From JALYNX01 sp963746905 (lineage in GTDB: Bacteria; Actinomycetota; Acidimicrobiia; Spongiisociales; ZC4RG35), in assembly GCA_963746905.1 (NCBI GenBank), contig CAVVCY010000003.1, positions 806,001 to 870,000 on the forward strand: a stretch of 64,000 nucleotides of DNA. The letters run 5' to 3'. This document shows, piece by piece, positions 24,155 through 33,506 of this stretch; position 1 is the stretch's first letter, and every line of letters begins with the position of its first letter. The notes under the pieces were generated by a model. It was not told the origin of the DNA, made no database searches, and worked only from the letters and a program-made list of their open reading frames with translations. The translations under genes were made by a program, and so were the position numbers.

Positions 24155-26038
24155 GCTCCTACATTTGGCTTGTCATCGCCCTTCCCCTCGCCGGGGCGGT
24201 CTTCCTCCACTTCTTCGGGCGTCGCTTGGGCGAGCCTCTCAGTGGTTGGCTCGCCTCAGCTGCCATCGGCGGGGCATTCGTGGTTGCCTTGATCGCTGCG
24301 ATCCCATTCTTTGGGGGCGGCGAGTCGGGGACGGTCACCGTCCTCTGGCAATGGATGCCGGCTGTGGGAGCCAGTATGGAGCTCCTCTGGGACCCGCTGG
24401 CTGCGCTGATGGCCCTGGTGGTGACGGGTGTGGGCACCCTGATCCACGTATTCGCCATCGGCTACATGCACGGGGATGAGCGGTTCCCCCGATTCTTCAC
24501 CTATCTGAACCTCTTCGCGGCCTCGATGCTTACGTTGGTCCTGGCGGGCAACTACGCCATGCTTTTCCTGGGCTGGGAACTGGTCGGCCTTTGCTCTTAT
24601 TTGCTCATCGGCTTCTGGTTCACCCGCCCCACTGCCGCTGCAGCCGCCAAGAAGGCCTTCATCGTCAACAGAATCGGGGACTTCGGCTTCGTTGTGGCGT
24701 TGATGCTCGTCTTCACCACATTCGGCACCCTGTCCTATTCGGGGGTGTTCGAGAGGGCCGGGGCCGAACTGACCACCGGCATGGCGACTGCCATTGGTCT
24801 GCTGATCCTGGTCGGGGCTGCCGGCAAGTCCGCCCAGATCCCCCTCTACGTGTGGCTCCCCGACGCGATGGAGGGCCCGACGCCGGTCTCGGCCCTCATC
24901 CATGCCGCAACCATGGTCACGGCCGGCGTGTACGTCATCGCTCGCTCGGCGGCCATCTACCAACTCTCGCCGGTCGCTCAGATCACGGTCGCCACCATTG
25001 GGGCCTTCACTGCGATCTGGGCGGCCTCGATTGCCATTTCGCAGACGGGACATCAAGCGGGTTCTGGCCTATTCAACGATTTCCCAACTCGGCTACATGT
25101 TCCTGGCGGTCGGCACCACCGCCTACGTAGCCGGGATCTTCCACCTGATGACCCATGCCGTCTTCAAGGCCTTGCTCTTCCTCGGTGCGGGCTCGGTGAT
25201 CCACGCGATGACCGATGAGCAGGACATGCACAAGATGGGTGGCTTGTTCAGGAAGGTGCCAATCACGGCGATCACGATGGGCATCGCCACCCTGGCCATC
25301 AACGGAATTCCGCCGTTTTCGGGGTTCTGGTCCAAGGACGAGATCCTGGCTTCGGTCTATGCCCGAGGTGGTTGGTTCTCGGTTCTCTGGGTGATCGGCC
25401 TGGTCACAGCATTGATGACGGCCTTCTACATGACCAGGCAGTGGGTCTTGGTCTTCCTTGGGGAGCCGCGCTGGGACGAGGGCAAGCACCCTCACGAGTC
25501 TCCCCGGGTGATGACCACCCCGCTCATCGCTCTCGCCGGTCTGGCCGTCATCGCGGGCATCATCAACACTCCGTTTGGCACCAAGCTCGAGACATTTCTC
25601 GAGCCGAGCTTCGAAGGGATCTCGATGCAGCATCCGCCGGATGACGCCTTCTTGTTGGTGGTCCTCTCCGGGTTGGCGGTGCTGGCCGCAGTTGGAGGGA
25701 TCGCCGCGGCATACCTCACCTACCGGAGGCCCAAGGAGCGCTGGCTCGATTTCGAACATGGCCTCCAGCCGGTCTGGGGGATGTGGGAGTCTGCCTATCG
25801 GATCGATGACCTATACGGGGCCACCCTGGTCGCGCCGGGAAAGAAGATGGCCGATGTCACCGCCTTCGACTTCGACGTCGAGGTCATCGACGGCGCGGTC
25901 AACGGTGTGGGGCGTGTGGTCCGGAATGCCGGTGCCTGGGCTCGAACCTTGCAGACCGGATACGTCCGCAACTACGGGGTTTTGTTCCTGGGCGGGGCGC
26001 TGGTGATCGTGATTTGGCTGACGGTGGGCGGATCATGA
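24151..26038 (+). pseudogene. nuoL: NADH-quinone oxidoreductase subunit L, frameshifted by one extra G near 25047-25049
   Basis: Read across a single shift, this encodes a full-length NuoL of about 628 residues, with GWELVGLCSYLLIGFW, the LPDAMEGPTPVSALIHAATM proton-pump motif and a C-terminal long-helix region. The first frame (from TTG 24151) runs well to SIAISQT and then turns into nonsense ending at 25218. The second frame resumes exactly at DIKRVLAYSTISQLGYM. Family proteins read SQTDIKRVLAYST here, so removing one G from GGG at 25047-25049 restores the gene. Everything else looks intact and the neighbours are healthy, so a sequencing/assembly error is as likely as a real mutation. The three antiporter-like subunits L, M and N are all present. 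Confidence 0.88.
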
Positions 26039-26059
26039 TGGTTTGCAGGCCGACTGTTT

Positions 26060-26118
26060 CCTCCCCCAGGAGCGGCAGCGACGTTGGGGGAGGTGGCCCG
26101 AAGGGCCGGAGGGGGTTC
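26060..26118. repeat. REP-like double hairpin between nuoL and nuoM
   Basis: CCTCCCCCA (26060-26068) pairs with TGGGGGAGG (26085-26093), followed by the mini-hairpin GGCCC-GAA-GGGCC (26095-26107) and a G-rich end. It resembles dispersed extragenic palindromes. It lies directly before the second hairpin repeat. Confidence 0.65.
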
Positions 26119-26129
26119 GTGAGTACGGC

Positions 26130-26195
26130 TGCCCCCCTCCCCGCCTCCGGCGGTACTCCCCCCAAACTCACTTCGTTCGAGGGGGGAGAAACATG
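26130..26195 (+). repeat. REP-like hairpin repeat whose stem contains the nuoM ribosome-binding site (copy 2)
   Basis: Near-identical to 19084-19149. CTCCCCCC (26156-26163) pairs with GGGGGGAG (26181-26188), and the nuoM ATG is 4 bases further on. The loop differs by a few bases from copy 1 while the stem strands are kept. Confidence 0.8.
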
Positions 26196-27719
26196 CTGAC
26201 CGCCCTCATCCTGCTTCCGGTGGCCGGCGCCGTGGTCCTGGCCCTGGTTCCGTCCCGGCGTCGGGAGCTCCACCTTCCCCTCGGAATCGCCCTCTCCATC
26301 GCTCCGCTGGCGCTGGCCGGCTATCTGTTCTGGGTCTTCGAGCCCTCAGCCCAATACCAATTCGTCGAGCGTGCCGTCTGGTACGAGCCGTGGGGGATCA
26401 GCTGGTACCTGGGGTTGGATGGGATCTCGTTGCCGATGATCGCTCTCACCGCCCTCCTGGTCCCCATCGCGTTGGGGGCGTCGACTTCGATCACTGAACG
26501 GACCAAGGAGTTTGTCATCTTCACTCTCCTCCTCGAGGCCGGGATGATCGGCTCCTTCCTCGCTCTCGACCTCTTTCTCTTCTTCGTCTTCTTCGAGGCG
26601 ATCCTGATCCCCATGTACTTCATCATCGGGATCTGGGGTGGGGAGAGGAGGGTCTACGCCGCTGTCAAATTCTTCATCTATACCGCCTTCGGGTCTGCCC
26701 TGCTCCTGGCGGCGATCATCGCCCTGGCCTCCATACACGCATCGCAATTCGGTGCCCCCTCGTTCGCGATCGACGACCTGATGAAGCTCGACCTGAACTC
26801 GGGGACGGCGACCTGGCTGTTTGCGGCGTTCGCGGTCGCCTTTGCGATAAAGGTTCCCCTGTTCCCGCTGCACACCTGGCTCCCCGACGCCCATGTCGAG
26901 GCGCCAACTGCGGGATCGGTGCTGTTGGCGGGAGTGTTGTTGAAGCTGGGCACCTACGGCCTGCTCCGTTTCAACGTTGGCCTGTTCCCGGAAACCTCGG
27001 TCGACGCCGTTCAGATCATGGGCATCGTCGCGGTGATCGGGATCATCTACGGGGCCGTGGTGGCAATCGTTCAGCCCGATCTCAAGAAACTCGTCGCCTA
27101 TTCGTCAGTGAGCCATCTTGGTTTCATCGTGCTCGGCACCTTCGCCCTCACCTCGGGGAGCCTCCAGGGCGCCGTGATACAGAACGTCAATCACGGCCTG
27201 ACAACCGGCGCGCTGTTCCTCCTGGTGGGGATGATCTATGAGCGTCGCCACACCAAGCAGATCTCCGACTTCGGAGGCCTCCAAAAGGTGATGCCCCTGT
27301 TTGCGGGGTTCTTCCTGTTCATGGTTTTCGCCTCGATCGGCCTGCCCGGGCTCAACGGCTTCGTGGGTGAGTTCCTGGTTCTGATCGGCAGCTATGCGAC
27401 TCTGCCCGCTCTCGCCGTGCTCGCCGCAACCGGTGTCGTCCTCGCTGCGATCTACCTGCTCTGGGCTTACGAGCGGGTGTTCACGGGCGTGCCGGACAAG
27501 GAAGCCAACCTTGCTCTGAAGGACCTCTCGGTTCGGGAGATCTCCCTGCTGGCGCCTCTGGTGATCCTGGTCCTGGTGATCGGCCTCTACCCGGCGGTGC
27601 TCCTCGACAAGATCACGCCATCCACCGAGGCAGTCCTCGATCGGATCGAGTCGACCACGAATTACGTCATCCCGGCGCCGGGCCGGATCTCCGACGTGGT
27701 CGTGGAGGCCACAGAATGA
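26193..27719 (+). CDS. nuoM: NADH-quinone oxidoreductase subunit M
   Basis: 508 residues, antiporter-like proton-pumping subunit. Conserved stretches include LGLDGISLPMIALTALLVP, FFVFFEAILIPMYFIIGIWG and PLHTWLPDAHVEAPTAGSVL. I chose ATG 26193, directly behind the hairpin-embedded GGGGGGAG; the open frame further left is the repeat DNA and not family-like. The stop overlaps nuoN (ATGA). Confidence 0.95.
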   Translation: MLTALILLPVAGAVVLALVPSRRRELHLPLGIALSIAPLALAGYLFWVFEPSAQYQFVERAVWYEPWGISWYLGLDGISLPMIALTALLVPIALGASTSITERTKEFVIFTLLLEAGMIGSFLALDLFLFFVFFEAILIPMYFIIGIWGGERRVYAAVKFFIYTAFGSALLLAAIIALASIHASQFGAPSFAIDDLMKLDLNSGTATWLFAAFAVAFAIKVPLFPLHTWLPDAHVEAPTAGSVLLAGVLLKLGTYGLLRFNVGLFPETSVDAVQIMGIVAVIGIIYGAVVAIVQPDLKKLVAYSSVSHLGFIVLGTFALTSGSLQGAVIQNVNHGLTTGALFLLVGMIYERRHTKQISDFGGLQKVMPLFAGFFLFMVFASIGLPGLNGFVGEFLVLIGSYATLPALAVLAATGVVLAAIYLLWAYERVFTGVPDKEANLALKDLSVREISLLAPLVILVLVIGLYPAVLLDKITPSTEAVLDRIESTTNYVIPAPGRISDVVVEATE

Positions 27720-29176
27720 TCGTCACTCCCGAGGTCTCCTGGATTGCCATCGGCCCCGATATCGCCCTCGCCCTTGGCGCTGCGGCAGTGCTGTTGGTCG
27801 AGGTGCAGTGGAAGCCCCGCGCTCGGGTCCTTGGGTATGTGACCGCGGCCACCCTGGCCATCGCCGCAGGGCTCTCGGTCCTGCAATGGTCGTCTGCCGG
27901 GGATGCGGTTGCCACCGGCAGCACCGACACACTGGTTGCCTTTTCGGGGCTGGTCACGATGGACGGTCTTGCCATCTTTGCCCGCTTCGCCTTGCTGATC
28001 GCCACCGGGCTCGGTCTTCTCGCCGGCTGGCGTTTCGTCGAGGGTCTCGGTCGGAGGGCCGCCGAAGCCCTTGCTCTCGTGCTCCTGGCGACCACCGGAT
28101 TTTCGATCATGGTTGCCTCCAACAGCCTGGTGATGATGTTCCTCGGGCTAGAGGTTGGCTCCATCGCCCTCTATGTGCTGGCGGGGCTGACCAGGGAGCG
28201 CGCCGAATCCGACGAGGCTGCGATCAAGTACTTCCTGCTCGGCTCGTTCGCCTCCGCACTCTTCATCTATGGCGTGGCCCTTCTCTATGCCGGCACCGGC
28301 TTCTTCGAGATCCTCGACATCCGCCAGTATCTGTCCGGCGTCATCGTGCGGAGCCCGGCCGTGATCGACATCGGTCTAGGGCTCATCGTCGCCGGGCTCG
28401 GGTTCAAGGTTTCGGCGGCTCCGTTCCACACCTGGGCGCCAGATGTCTATCAGGGTGCGCCCGCCGGCATAGTCGGCTACATGGCGGCGGTCGCCAAGAT
28501 CGCCGGTTTCGTCGCCATCGCCCGGGTGCTGTTGGTTGCTCTCGGCGAGTTCGACGCCACCTGGCTGCCTGTTGTTGCCGGAGTCGCCGCCCTCTCGATG
28601 CTCGTCGGAGCGGTGCTGGCCCTGGTACAGGGCGACGTTCGGAGGATGCTCGCCTATTCAGGGGTCGCGCATGCCGGGTTCATCATGACCGGAGTCGTCG
28701 GAGGAGCGACCGATGGGGTCCTGTTCTATCTGGCGATCTACTCGATCCAACTGGTTGGGGCCTTCGCCGTTGTGGCGGTCGTCAGTGGGTTCAGCGGGGC
28801 CAGGTCCTCGATAGATGAGTACCGGGGCCTGGCTCGTCGCAGTCCGGCACTCGCGGCCTGTTTCACTGTGCTCCTGCTCGGGATGGCCGGGCTGCCGCTC
28901 ACGTCCGGGTTCATCGCCAAGTTTGGTGTCTTTTCGGACGCCTGGGCCAACGAGTATCAGTGGCTCGTGGTGGTGGCCGTACTCGCGTCGGTGATCGCAT
29001 TCGCCTTCTACATCCGGCTGATCGTCGTGATGTACATGGACGAGGGCGAAGGGGAGAGGTTCAAAGTCATCGGCTCGGTGCGGTGGGTGCTGGGCCTCGC
29101 CGTACTGGCCACTCTTGTGTGGGGCATTTTCCCCGCCTCCCTCCTCCAGTTGGCAGCGGATGCGTTACCGCTATAA
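27716..29176 (+). CDS. nuoN: NADH-quinone oxidoreductase subunit N
   Basis: 486 residues, the third antiporter-like subunit. Segments FLGLEVGSIALYVLAGL, AAIKYFLLGSFASALFIYG, APFHTWAPDVYQGAPAGIVG and GDVRRMLAYSGVAHAGFIM are typical NuoN. Its 3' end overlaps the next gene by 17 bases, so the following gene may be expressed with complex I. Confidence 0.95.
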   Translation: MIVTPEVSWIAIGPDIALALGAAAVLLVEVQWKPRARVLGYVTAATLAIAAGLSVLQWSSAGDAVATGSTDTLVAFSGLVTMDGLAIFARFALLIATGLGLLAGWRFVEGLGRRAAEALALVLLATTGFSIMVASNSLVMMFLGLEVGSIALYVLAGLTRERAESDEAAIKYFLLGSFASALFIYGVALLYAGTGFFEILDIRQYLSGVIVRSPAVIDIGLGLIVAGLGFKVSAAPFHTWAPDVYQGAPAGIVGYMAAVAKIAGFVAIARVLLVALGEFDATWLPVVAGVAALSMLVGAVLALVQGDVRRMLAYSGVAHAGFIMTGVVGGATDGVLFYLAIYSIQLVGAFAVVAVVSGFSGARSSIDEYRGLARRSPALAACFTVLLLGMAGLPLTSGFIAKFGVFSDAWANEYQWLVVVAVLASVIAFAFYIRLIVVMYMDEGEGERFKVIGSVRWVLGLAVLATLVWGIFPASLLQLAADALPL

Positions 29177-30344
29177 GCCGCTGGTCCTCGCCGCCCTGAC
29201 CATCTGCTTTCTCGTAGCTCTGGGCGGTACCGCTTTTGCCGCTGAGACGTCATCGTCTGACCTCGTGATCATCCCGGAGGGCGACACCGTCTCCGACGAT
29301 CTCTATGCCACCGGGCTCAAGGTTCTCGTTGAAGGGACCGTCGATGGCGACCTGATTGCGTTCGCAGCCGAAGAGGTCGTTATCTCGGGGCAGGTGACCG
29401 GAAATGTCATCGCCATCGCTCCCAAGGTGACCATCGAGGGCTCAGTCACCAAATCGGTGCGGGCCACCGGCAGGGTGTTGGAGGTCACAGGTGACATCGG
29501 CGGTGACGTCGTGGCGGCCGTGGCCAAGGCCACGTTCGCGCCGTCGTCCAAGGTGACCGGAGACGTCGTTGTCTGGGGTCTCACCGTGAGCGCCTCCGGC
29601 TCGATCGGCGGGGACCTTAAGGGCACACAGCGCCGGGTCGACCTGGAGGGGGAGGTGGGGGGAGACGTCAACCTGAGTGTGGGCAAGCTGACCATCACCG
29701 GACCACTGTCAGTTGGCGGCGATCTCGACTACCGGTCGGGTGTGGAGGCGTCCGGATTGGACCAGGCCACCGTCGGGGGCGCTGTGGTCCACAAAACCCC
29801 GGTGCCTCCCAACATCAGGCTACGTGCTCTCAGCCTGCTCACCAGGATCCTGGTGGTGCTCGGTCTCTCTGCCGCCGCCCTCCTCGTGGCCTTGGGTTGG
29901 CCCGAGCGCACCTCCAAGGCGGGCGACATGGCTAGAACGCGGCTACTGAAGGCTTTGGGACGGGGGGCTCTGGTCATCCTCACGCCGGTCCTGTTGACCG
30001 CGGTTGTGGCCCTGATCGTTGCCCTGGCGCCCGCCTCAGCCAGTCTTCCGTTGCTCGCCATCTTCGTCCCCTTGATCCTGGTTACCGCCGGGATCGTGCT
30101 GGTGATGTGCCTCGTCGTCGGGGTACCCGCGGTCCTCGTCATCGGGCGGGCGCTTCCCGGCGAGCGGGGGATGTTTGGTGCTATTGCCCTCGGCTCCCTT
30201 CTGGCCGGGGTTGTTTGGATGATTCCCCTGGTCGGTTGGATCGTGCCTCTGATCGTCCTTCCCTGGGGCCTCGGCGCCTGGCTGCTCACCTTCAGGTCTG
30301 AGAGGGCTGAAGACTCCAACACCGTAAGTATTGACTTACCGTAA
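29160..30344 (+). CDS. Secreted/membrane bactofilin-like beta-helix protein
   Basis: 394 residues. A signal-peptide-like start (KPLVLAALTICFLVALGG, ending TAFAAE) is followed by a region (about 35-215) of short repeats rich in V-x-G-x-V-x-GD patterns (VEGTVDGDLIAFAAEEVVIS). This is the parallel beta-helix pattern of bactofilins and polymer-forming proteins. The C-terminal 170 residues hold several membrane helices. It overlaps nuoN by 17 bases, with ATG 29160. Bactofilins are usually cytoplasmic; the signal peptide and membrane tail place this one at the cell envelope. Function unknown. Confidence 0.7.
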   Translation: MRYRYKPLVLAALTICFLVALGGTAFAAETSSSDLVIIPEGDTVSDDLYATGLKVLVEGTVDGDLIAFAAEEVVISGQVTGNVIAIAPKVTIEGSVTKSVRATGRVLEVTGDIGGDVVAAVAKATFAPSSKVTGDVVVWGLTVSASGSIGGDLKGTQRRVDLEGEVGGDVNLSVGKLTITGPLSVGGDLDYRSGVEASGLDQATVGGAVVHKTPVPPNIRLRALSLLTRILVVLGLSAAALLVALGWPERTSKAGDMARTRLLKALGRGALVILTPVLLTAVVALIVALAPASASLPLLAIFVPLILVTAGIVLVMCLVVGVPAVLVIGRALPGERGMFGAIALGSLLAGVVWMIPLVGWIVPLIVLPWGLGAWLLTFRSERAEDSNTVSIDLP

Positions 30345-30366
30345 GTCAACGCTTACGATAGCCGAG
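30331..30366 (+). promoter_or_regulatory. Promoter with overlapping palindromic operator for the arsR-type gene; apparent leaderless start
   Basis: TTGACT (30331-30336) and TACGAT (30354-30359) are spaced 17 bases, a good sigma-70-type pair. The -35 element is the left end of a perfect 19-base palindrome, TTGACTTAC-C-GTAAGTCAA (30331-30349). Further CGTAAG/CTTACG half-sites flank it at 30323-30328 and 30352-30357. Transcription would start about 7 bases after the -10 box, at the GTG 30366 itself, so the mRNA should lack a leader. Autorepression by the ArsR-type product is inferred. Confidence 0.75.
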
Positions 30367-30671
30367 TGCTTGCCACTGCCCAGTTCGAGGCTCTTGGGGA
30401 TGCGACCAGACGTGATGTCATGGGGATACTTCTCGAGCGTCCGCGGTCCGTTGGCGATATCGCGGCTCGGTTGCCGGTCAGCCGCCCAGCGGTCTCACAA
30501 CATCTCAAGGTGTTGGAGGGATCGGGTTTAGTGACCCATCGGGCCGAGGGAACACGTCGTATCTACTCCACCTCGGCGTCGGGGCTGGCCGAGTTGCGGC
30601 TTGCGATCGAACAGATGTGGGATGAATCGCTGGCCCGGTTTGCCGCGGCCGCAGAAGAGAAGGATTCATGA
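30366..30671 (+). CDS. ArsR-family transcriptional regulator
   Basis: 101-residue winged-helix protein. The motif FEALGDATRRDVMGILLERP and RSVGDIAARLPVSRPAVSQH then LKVLEGSGLVTHRAEGTRR covers the helix-turn-helix and wing. No metal-binding Cys motif is visible, so it belongs to the SRPBCC-linked, non-metal group. The GTG start coincides with the predicted transcription start. Its stop overlaps the next gene (ATGA), a common ArsR-SRPBCC pairing. Confidence 0.88.
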   Translation: MLATAQFEALGDATRRDVMGILLERPRSVGDIAARLPVSRPAVSQHLKVLEGSGLVTHRAEGTRRIYSTSASGLAELRLAIEQMWDESLARFAAAAEEKDS

Positions 30672-31120
30672 GCACAGGGAAGATTCCAGCGGTGCTTCGC
30701 TCGGTTGAAGTGTCGATTCCACCGGAGCGCGCCTTCGAAGTGTTCACCCGCCGCATGGGTGAGTGGTGGCCGTTGCATACTCACTCGATAGCTGAGAAAC
30801 GGGCCATGAACGTGAGATTCGAGGAATGGGCCGGGGGCAAAGTGTTCGAGGTTGTCGATGACGGCACCGAGTGGGAATGGGCCGAGGTCCTGACATGGGA
30901 GCCGCCACATCTACTGGTGCTCGCCTGGCACCCCACCGAGAGGCCAACTGTGTCGACCGAGGTCGAGGTGCGGTTCACCGGATTCGACGGTGGCACCCGA
31001 GTCGAGCTGGAACACCGGGGTTGGGAGCGCCTCGGGGACCTCGCGATGACGGCACGTGTGGACTACGACCAGGGGTGGTTGCCGGTGCTGGGCTTGTATC
31101 AGGGGATGGCCAATGGTTGA
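30668..31120 (+). CDS. SRPBCC/AHSA1-type domain protein
   Basis: 150 residues. The START-like fold is suggested by VEVSIPPERAFEVFTRRMGE-type N-terminus, WWPLHTHSI, FEVVDDGTEWEWAEVLTWEP, LVLAWHP and VEVRFTGFDGGTRVELEHRGW. Such proteins bind hydrophobic ligands or act as Hsp90-activator-like domains; the ligand is unknown. Translationally coupled to the ArsR-type regulator. Confidence 0.85.
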   Translation: MSTGKIPAVLRSVEVSIPPERAFEVFTRRMGEWWPLHTHSIAEKRAMNVRFEEWAGGKVFEVVDDGTEWEWAEVLTWEPPHLLVLAWHPTERPTVSTEVEVRFTGFDGGTRVELEHRGWERLGDLAMTARVDYDQGWLPVLGLYQGMANG

Positions 31121-31139
31121 CCAGCAACTGCTTGATCGG

Positions 31140-33506
31140 TCAGACGACTTCGACGGAGCCGTCGAAGACCTTCTGGGGCGGATTGCCTGACGGGTCCGGC
31201 ACCACTGTGATGGATCCGACCTCGGCCAACTTGGTCGAAGAGGTCCCAATCAGAAGGTCCACCCGACCCGGTTCAACCACAAAGTCCAAGTCCCGGTTGT
31301 AGAAGCCGAGTTGGCCGACTGGAAGGCCGAACCTGGCCACGGCCGAAGCGCCGGCTGCCAGCTCGACCCTGGCGAAGGCCTTCAGCTCCAGGACGGGCCT
31401 CGTCACGCTCGCCTCGGGATCACGGATGTACAACTGGACGACCTCGTCTCCGTCGCGTCCTCCCGTGTTGGTGACTCGAGTGGTGACGGTCACCGTGTCG
31501 TTCCACCCAACCTCACCGCTGGCAGCAGTCACCTCGGAGAGCTCAAACGTGGTGTAGCTCAGGCCGTGACCGAATGGATACATAGGGGCGGCCGGCCCAT
31601 CGATGTAGTCACCCTTCCAATGAGAGCGTCCCCCGGAGACCTTGTGGCCATAAAACACTGGGATCTGGCCTGTGGTCTGCGGGTGGGATACAGGAAGTTT
31701 GCCGCCGGGGTTGAAGGCGCCGGTCAGCACGTCGACAATCGCCCCCGCCCCTTCCTCTCCGGGCAGCCATGCGGCGACGACTGCAGCGGCGCCCTCATGG
31801 GCCCCAGCGCTACCGGTCGGCCTGCCAGTCACCAGCACCAGGATCAAGGGTGTCCCCGTGGCCAACACCTCCCGTACCAGGTCCTCCTGCACTCCCGGTA
31901 GGTCGAGCGACATCCGATCCCTGCCTTCGCCACTGGTGCACTCGTCAGTGAGACCCGCTTTGTCCCCCATGACCATGATCGCCACATCGGACGCGACGGC
32001 CAGAGCTATCGCATCGTCGAAGTCGTCCTTTGAGGTGCCGTTCACGTCACACCCTCGGGCGTAGGCGACCTCTGCCGGAACCCGCGAGTGCAACTCCTCG
32101 AAGACTGTGGTCACCTCTTTGGTCCAGGCGACCAGCCCGCTCAGGTCCGCAGTTGGTATCGAGAACACGTTCTCGTTGTTCTGCATCTCCAGCAGAGCTT
32201 CGATGTGGGCTGGGTAGGTGTAGTCGCCGAACAGATTTCGGGCGTCGTGCGCGTTCGGTCCGATGACAGCAATGGACGTCAGGTCGGTTCGGAGCGGAAG
32301 GATCCCGTCGTTCTTGAGCAGGACGATGCTCTTTCGTGCGATGTCGCGTGCCAACGCCCGGTCGGCCTGTGTGTGATCGAGCCTTGACATCGACTCCGGG
32401 TCGATGAGGGGCTTGTCGAACAAGCCCAGCTCGAACTTCGATCGAAGGACCCGGCGCACGGCCCTGTCGATCGTCTCGTGTCCTACGAGCCCTGCCTCGG
32501 CGGCGTCGAGCAGGGGGCCTCCGTAACAATCGGTGCTTGGAAGCTCGACGTCGATGCCCGCGGATAGCGCCAGTGCTGCGGCCTCCGCACCATCACGCGC
32601 CACGTGGTGATAGCTGGCGAGTTGGCGTATCGAAAAATAGTCGGACACCACCGATCCCTCGAAACCCCAGGTGTCTCTAAGTGTGCCGGTGAGCAGGTCC
32701 CCGTCGGCGGCGCATGGGAGCCCGTCGAGCTCGAGATACGCATTCATCACCGATTGCAGCCCGGCAGTCTTGACCGCGGCCTCGAATGGGTGGAGGTACA
32801 CCTCGCGGATCTCACGCGCCGCGATCCGGGCCGGGGCCCAGTTCAACCCACCGTCGGAAGCGCTGTATCCCACGAAATGCTTCGCAGTGGCGATGACACC
32901 CTCCTGGAGATCGCCGCCCTGGAGGCCGCGAACGAAGGCGACGCCCATCCTCGCCACCAAGTAAGGGTCTTCACCGAACGTCTCCTCGAGGCGGCCCCAT
33001 CGCGGATCGCGACCGATGTCCAGCACCGGCGACAGCCCTTGGTGGGCACCCATCGCCCTCATCTCTCGCCGCACGACATCAGCCATCGCCTGGGCGAGGG
33101 CAGGATCCCAGGTGCTCGCCACTCCGATCGCCTGCGGGAACACTGTTGACTCTGCCGCCATCAAACCGGAGCAGATCTCCTCATGGACGATGGCCGGTAT
33201 CCCAAGCCTGGTTTCGTTGACCAGGTAGGCCTGTATCGAATTGGCGACCCGGGCCGCCATCACCGGGGTGAAGTTGCTGGCTCCGGATACTCGGGTGACG
33301 TGCCCTATCCCGCTGGACAGAAGCTCTCTTGCCTTCTCAACCGAGAACGCATCAGAATCGAGTAGCTGGAAGACCCAGACGCTCCCCAGTTGAGCGGCCT
33401 TCTCTTCGAAAGTCATCCGACTGAGGAGATCCTCGATCCGCTCCTCGACGCTTCGCCCCGGATCCCGATACACCGGCTCGGTGCCGTCGGCGGTCAACGC
33501 GGTCAT
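31140..33506 (-). CDS. Glycoside hydrolase family 3 (beta-glucosidase/beta-xylosidase type)
   Basis: 788 residues, no signal peptide, so cytoplasmic. The GH3 barrel has GRDPRWGRLEETFGEDPYLV, ATAKHFVGYSASDGG and the nucleophile Asp in GSVVSDYFSIR. The second alpha/beta domain has VAIMVMGDKAGLTDEC, and a fibronectin-III-like end carries VQLYIRDPEASVTRPVLELK. ATG 33506 overlaps the stop of the permease gene (ATGA), with GGAGGAG upstream. With the ABC permeases, binding protein and GH51 enzyme nearby it probably cleaves imported xylo- or arabino-oligosaccharides; exact linkage is not readable. Confidence 0.9.
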   Translation of the reverse strand: MTALTADGTEPVYRDPGRSVEERIEDLLSRMTFEEKAAQLGSVWVFQLLDSDAFSVEKARELLSSGIGHVTRVSGASNFTPVMAARVANSIQAYLVNETRLGIPAIVHEEICSGLMAAESTVFPQAIGVASTWDPALAQAMADVVRREMRAMGAHQGLSPVLDIGRDPRWGRLEETFGEDPYLVARMGVAFVRGLQGGDLQEGVIATAKHFVGYSASDGGLNWAPARIAAREIREVYLHPFEAAVKTAGLQSVMNAYLELDGLPCAADGDLLTGTLRDTWGFEGSVVSDYFSIRQLASYHHVARDGAEAAALALSAGIDVELPSTDCYGGPLLDAAEAGLVGHETIDRAVRRVLRSKFELGLFDKPLIDPESMSRLDHTQADRALARDIARKSIVLLKNDGILPLRTDLTSIAVIGPNAHDARNLFGDYTYPAHIEALLEMQNNENVFSIPTADLSGLVAWTKEVTTVFEELHSRVPAEVAYARGCDVNGTSKDDFDDAIALAVASDVAIMVMGDKAGLTDECTSGEGRDRMSLDLPGVQEDLVREVLATGTPLILVLVTGRPTGSAGAHEGAAAVVAAWLPGEEGAGAIVDVLTGAFNPGGKLPVSHPQTTGQIPVFYGHKVSGGRSHWKGDYIDGPAAPMYPFGHGLSYTTFELSEVTAASGEVGWNDTVTVTTRVTNTGGRDGDEVVQLYIRDPEASVTRPVLELKAFARVELAAGASAVARFGLPVGQLGFYNRDLDFVVEPGRVDLLIGTSSTKLAEVGSITVVPDPSGNPPQKVFDGSVEVV

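Noticed and set aside
24902..26038. Second half of nuoL as an independent gene
   Set aside because: It begins in the middle of the conserved antiporter core and matches only the C-terminal part of NuoL, so it is a frameshift product.
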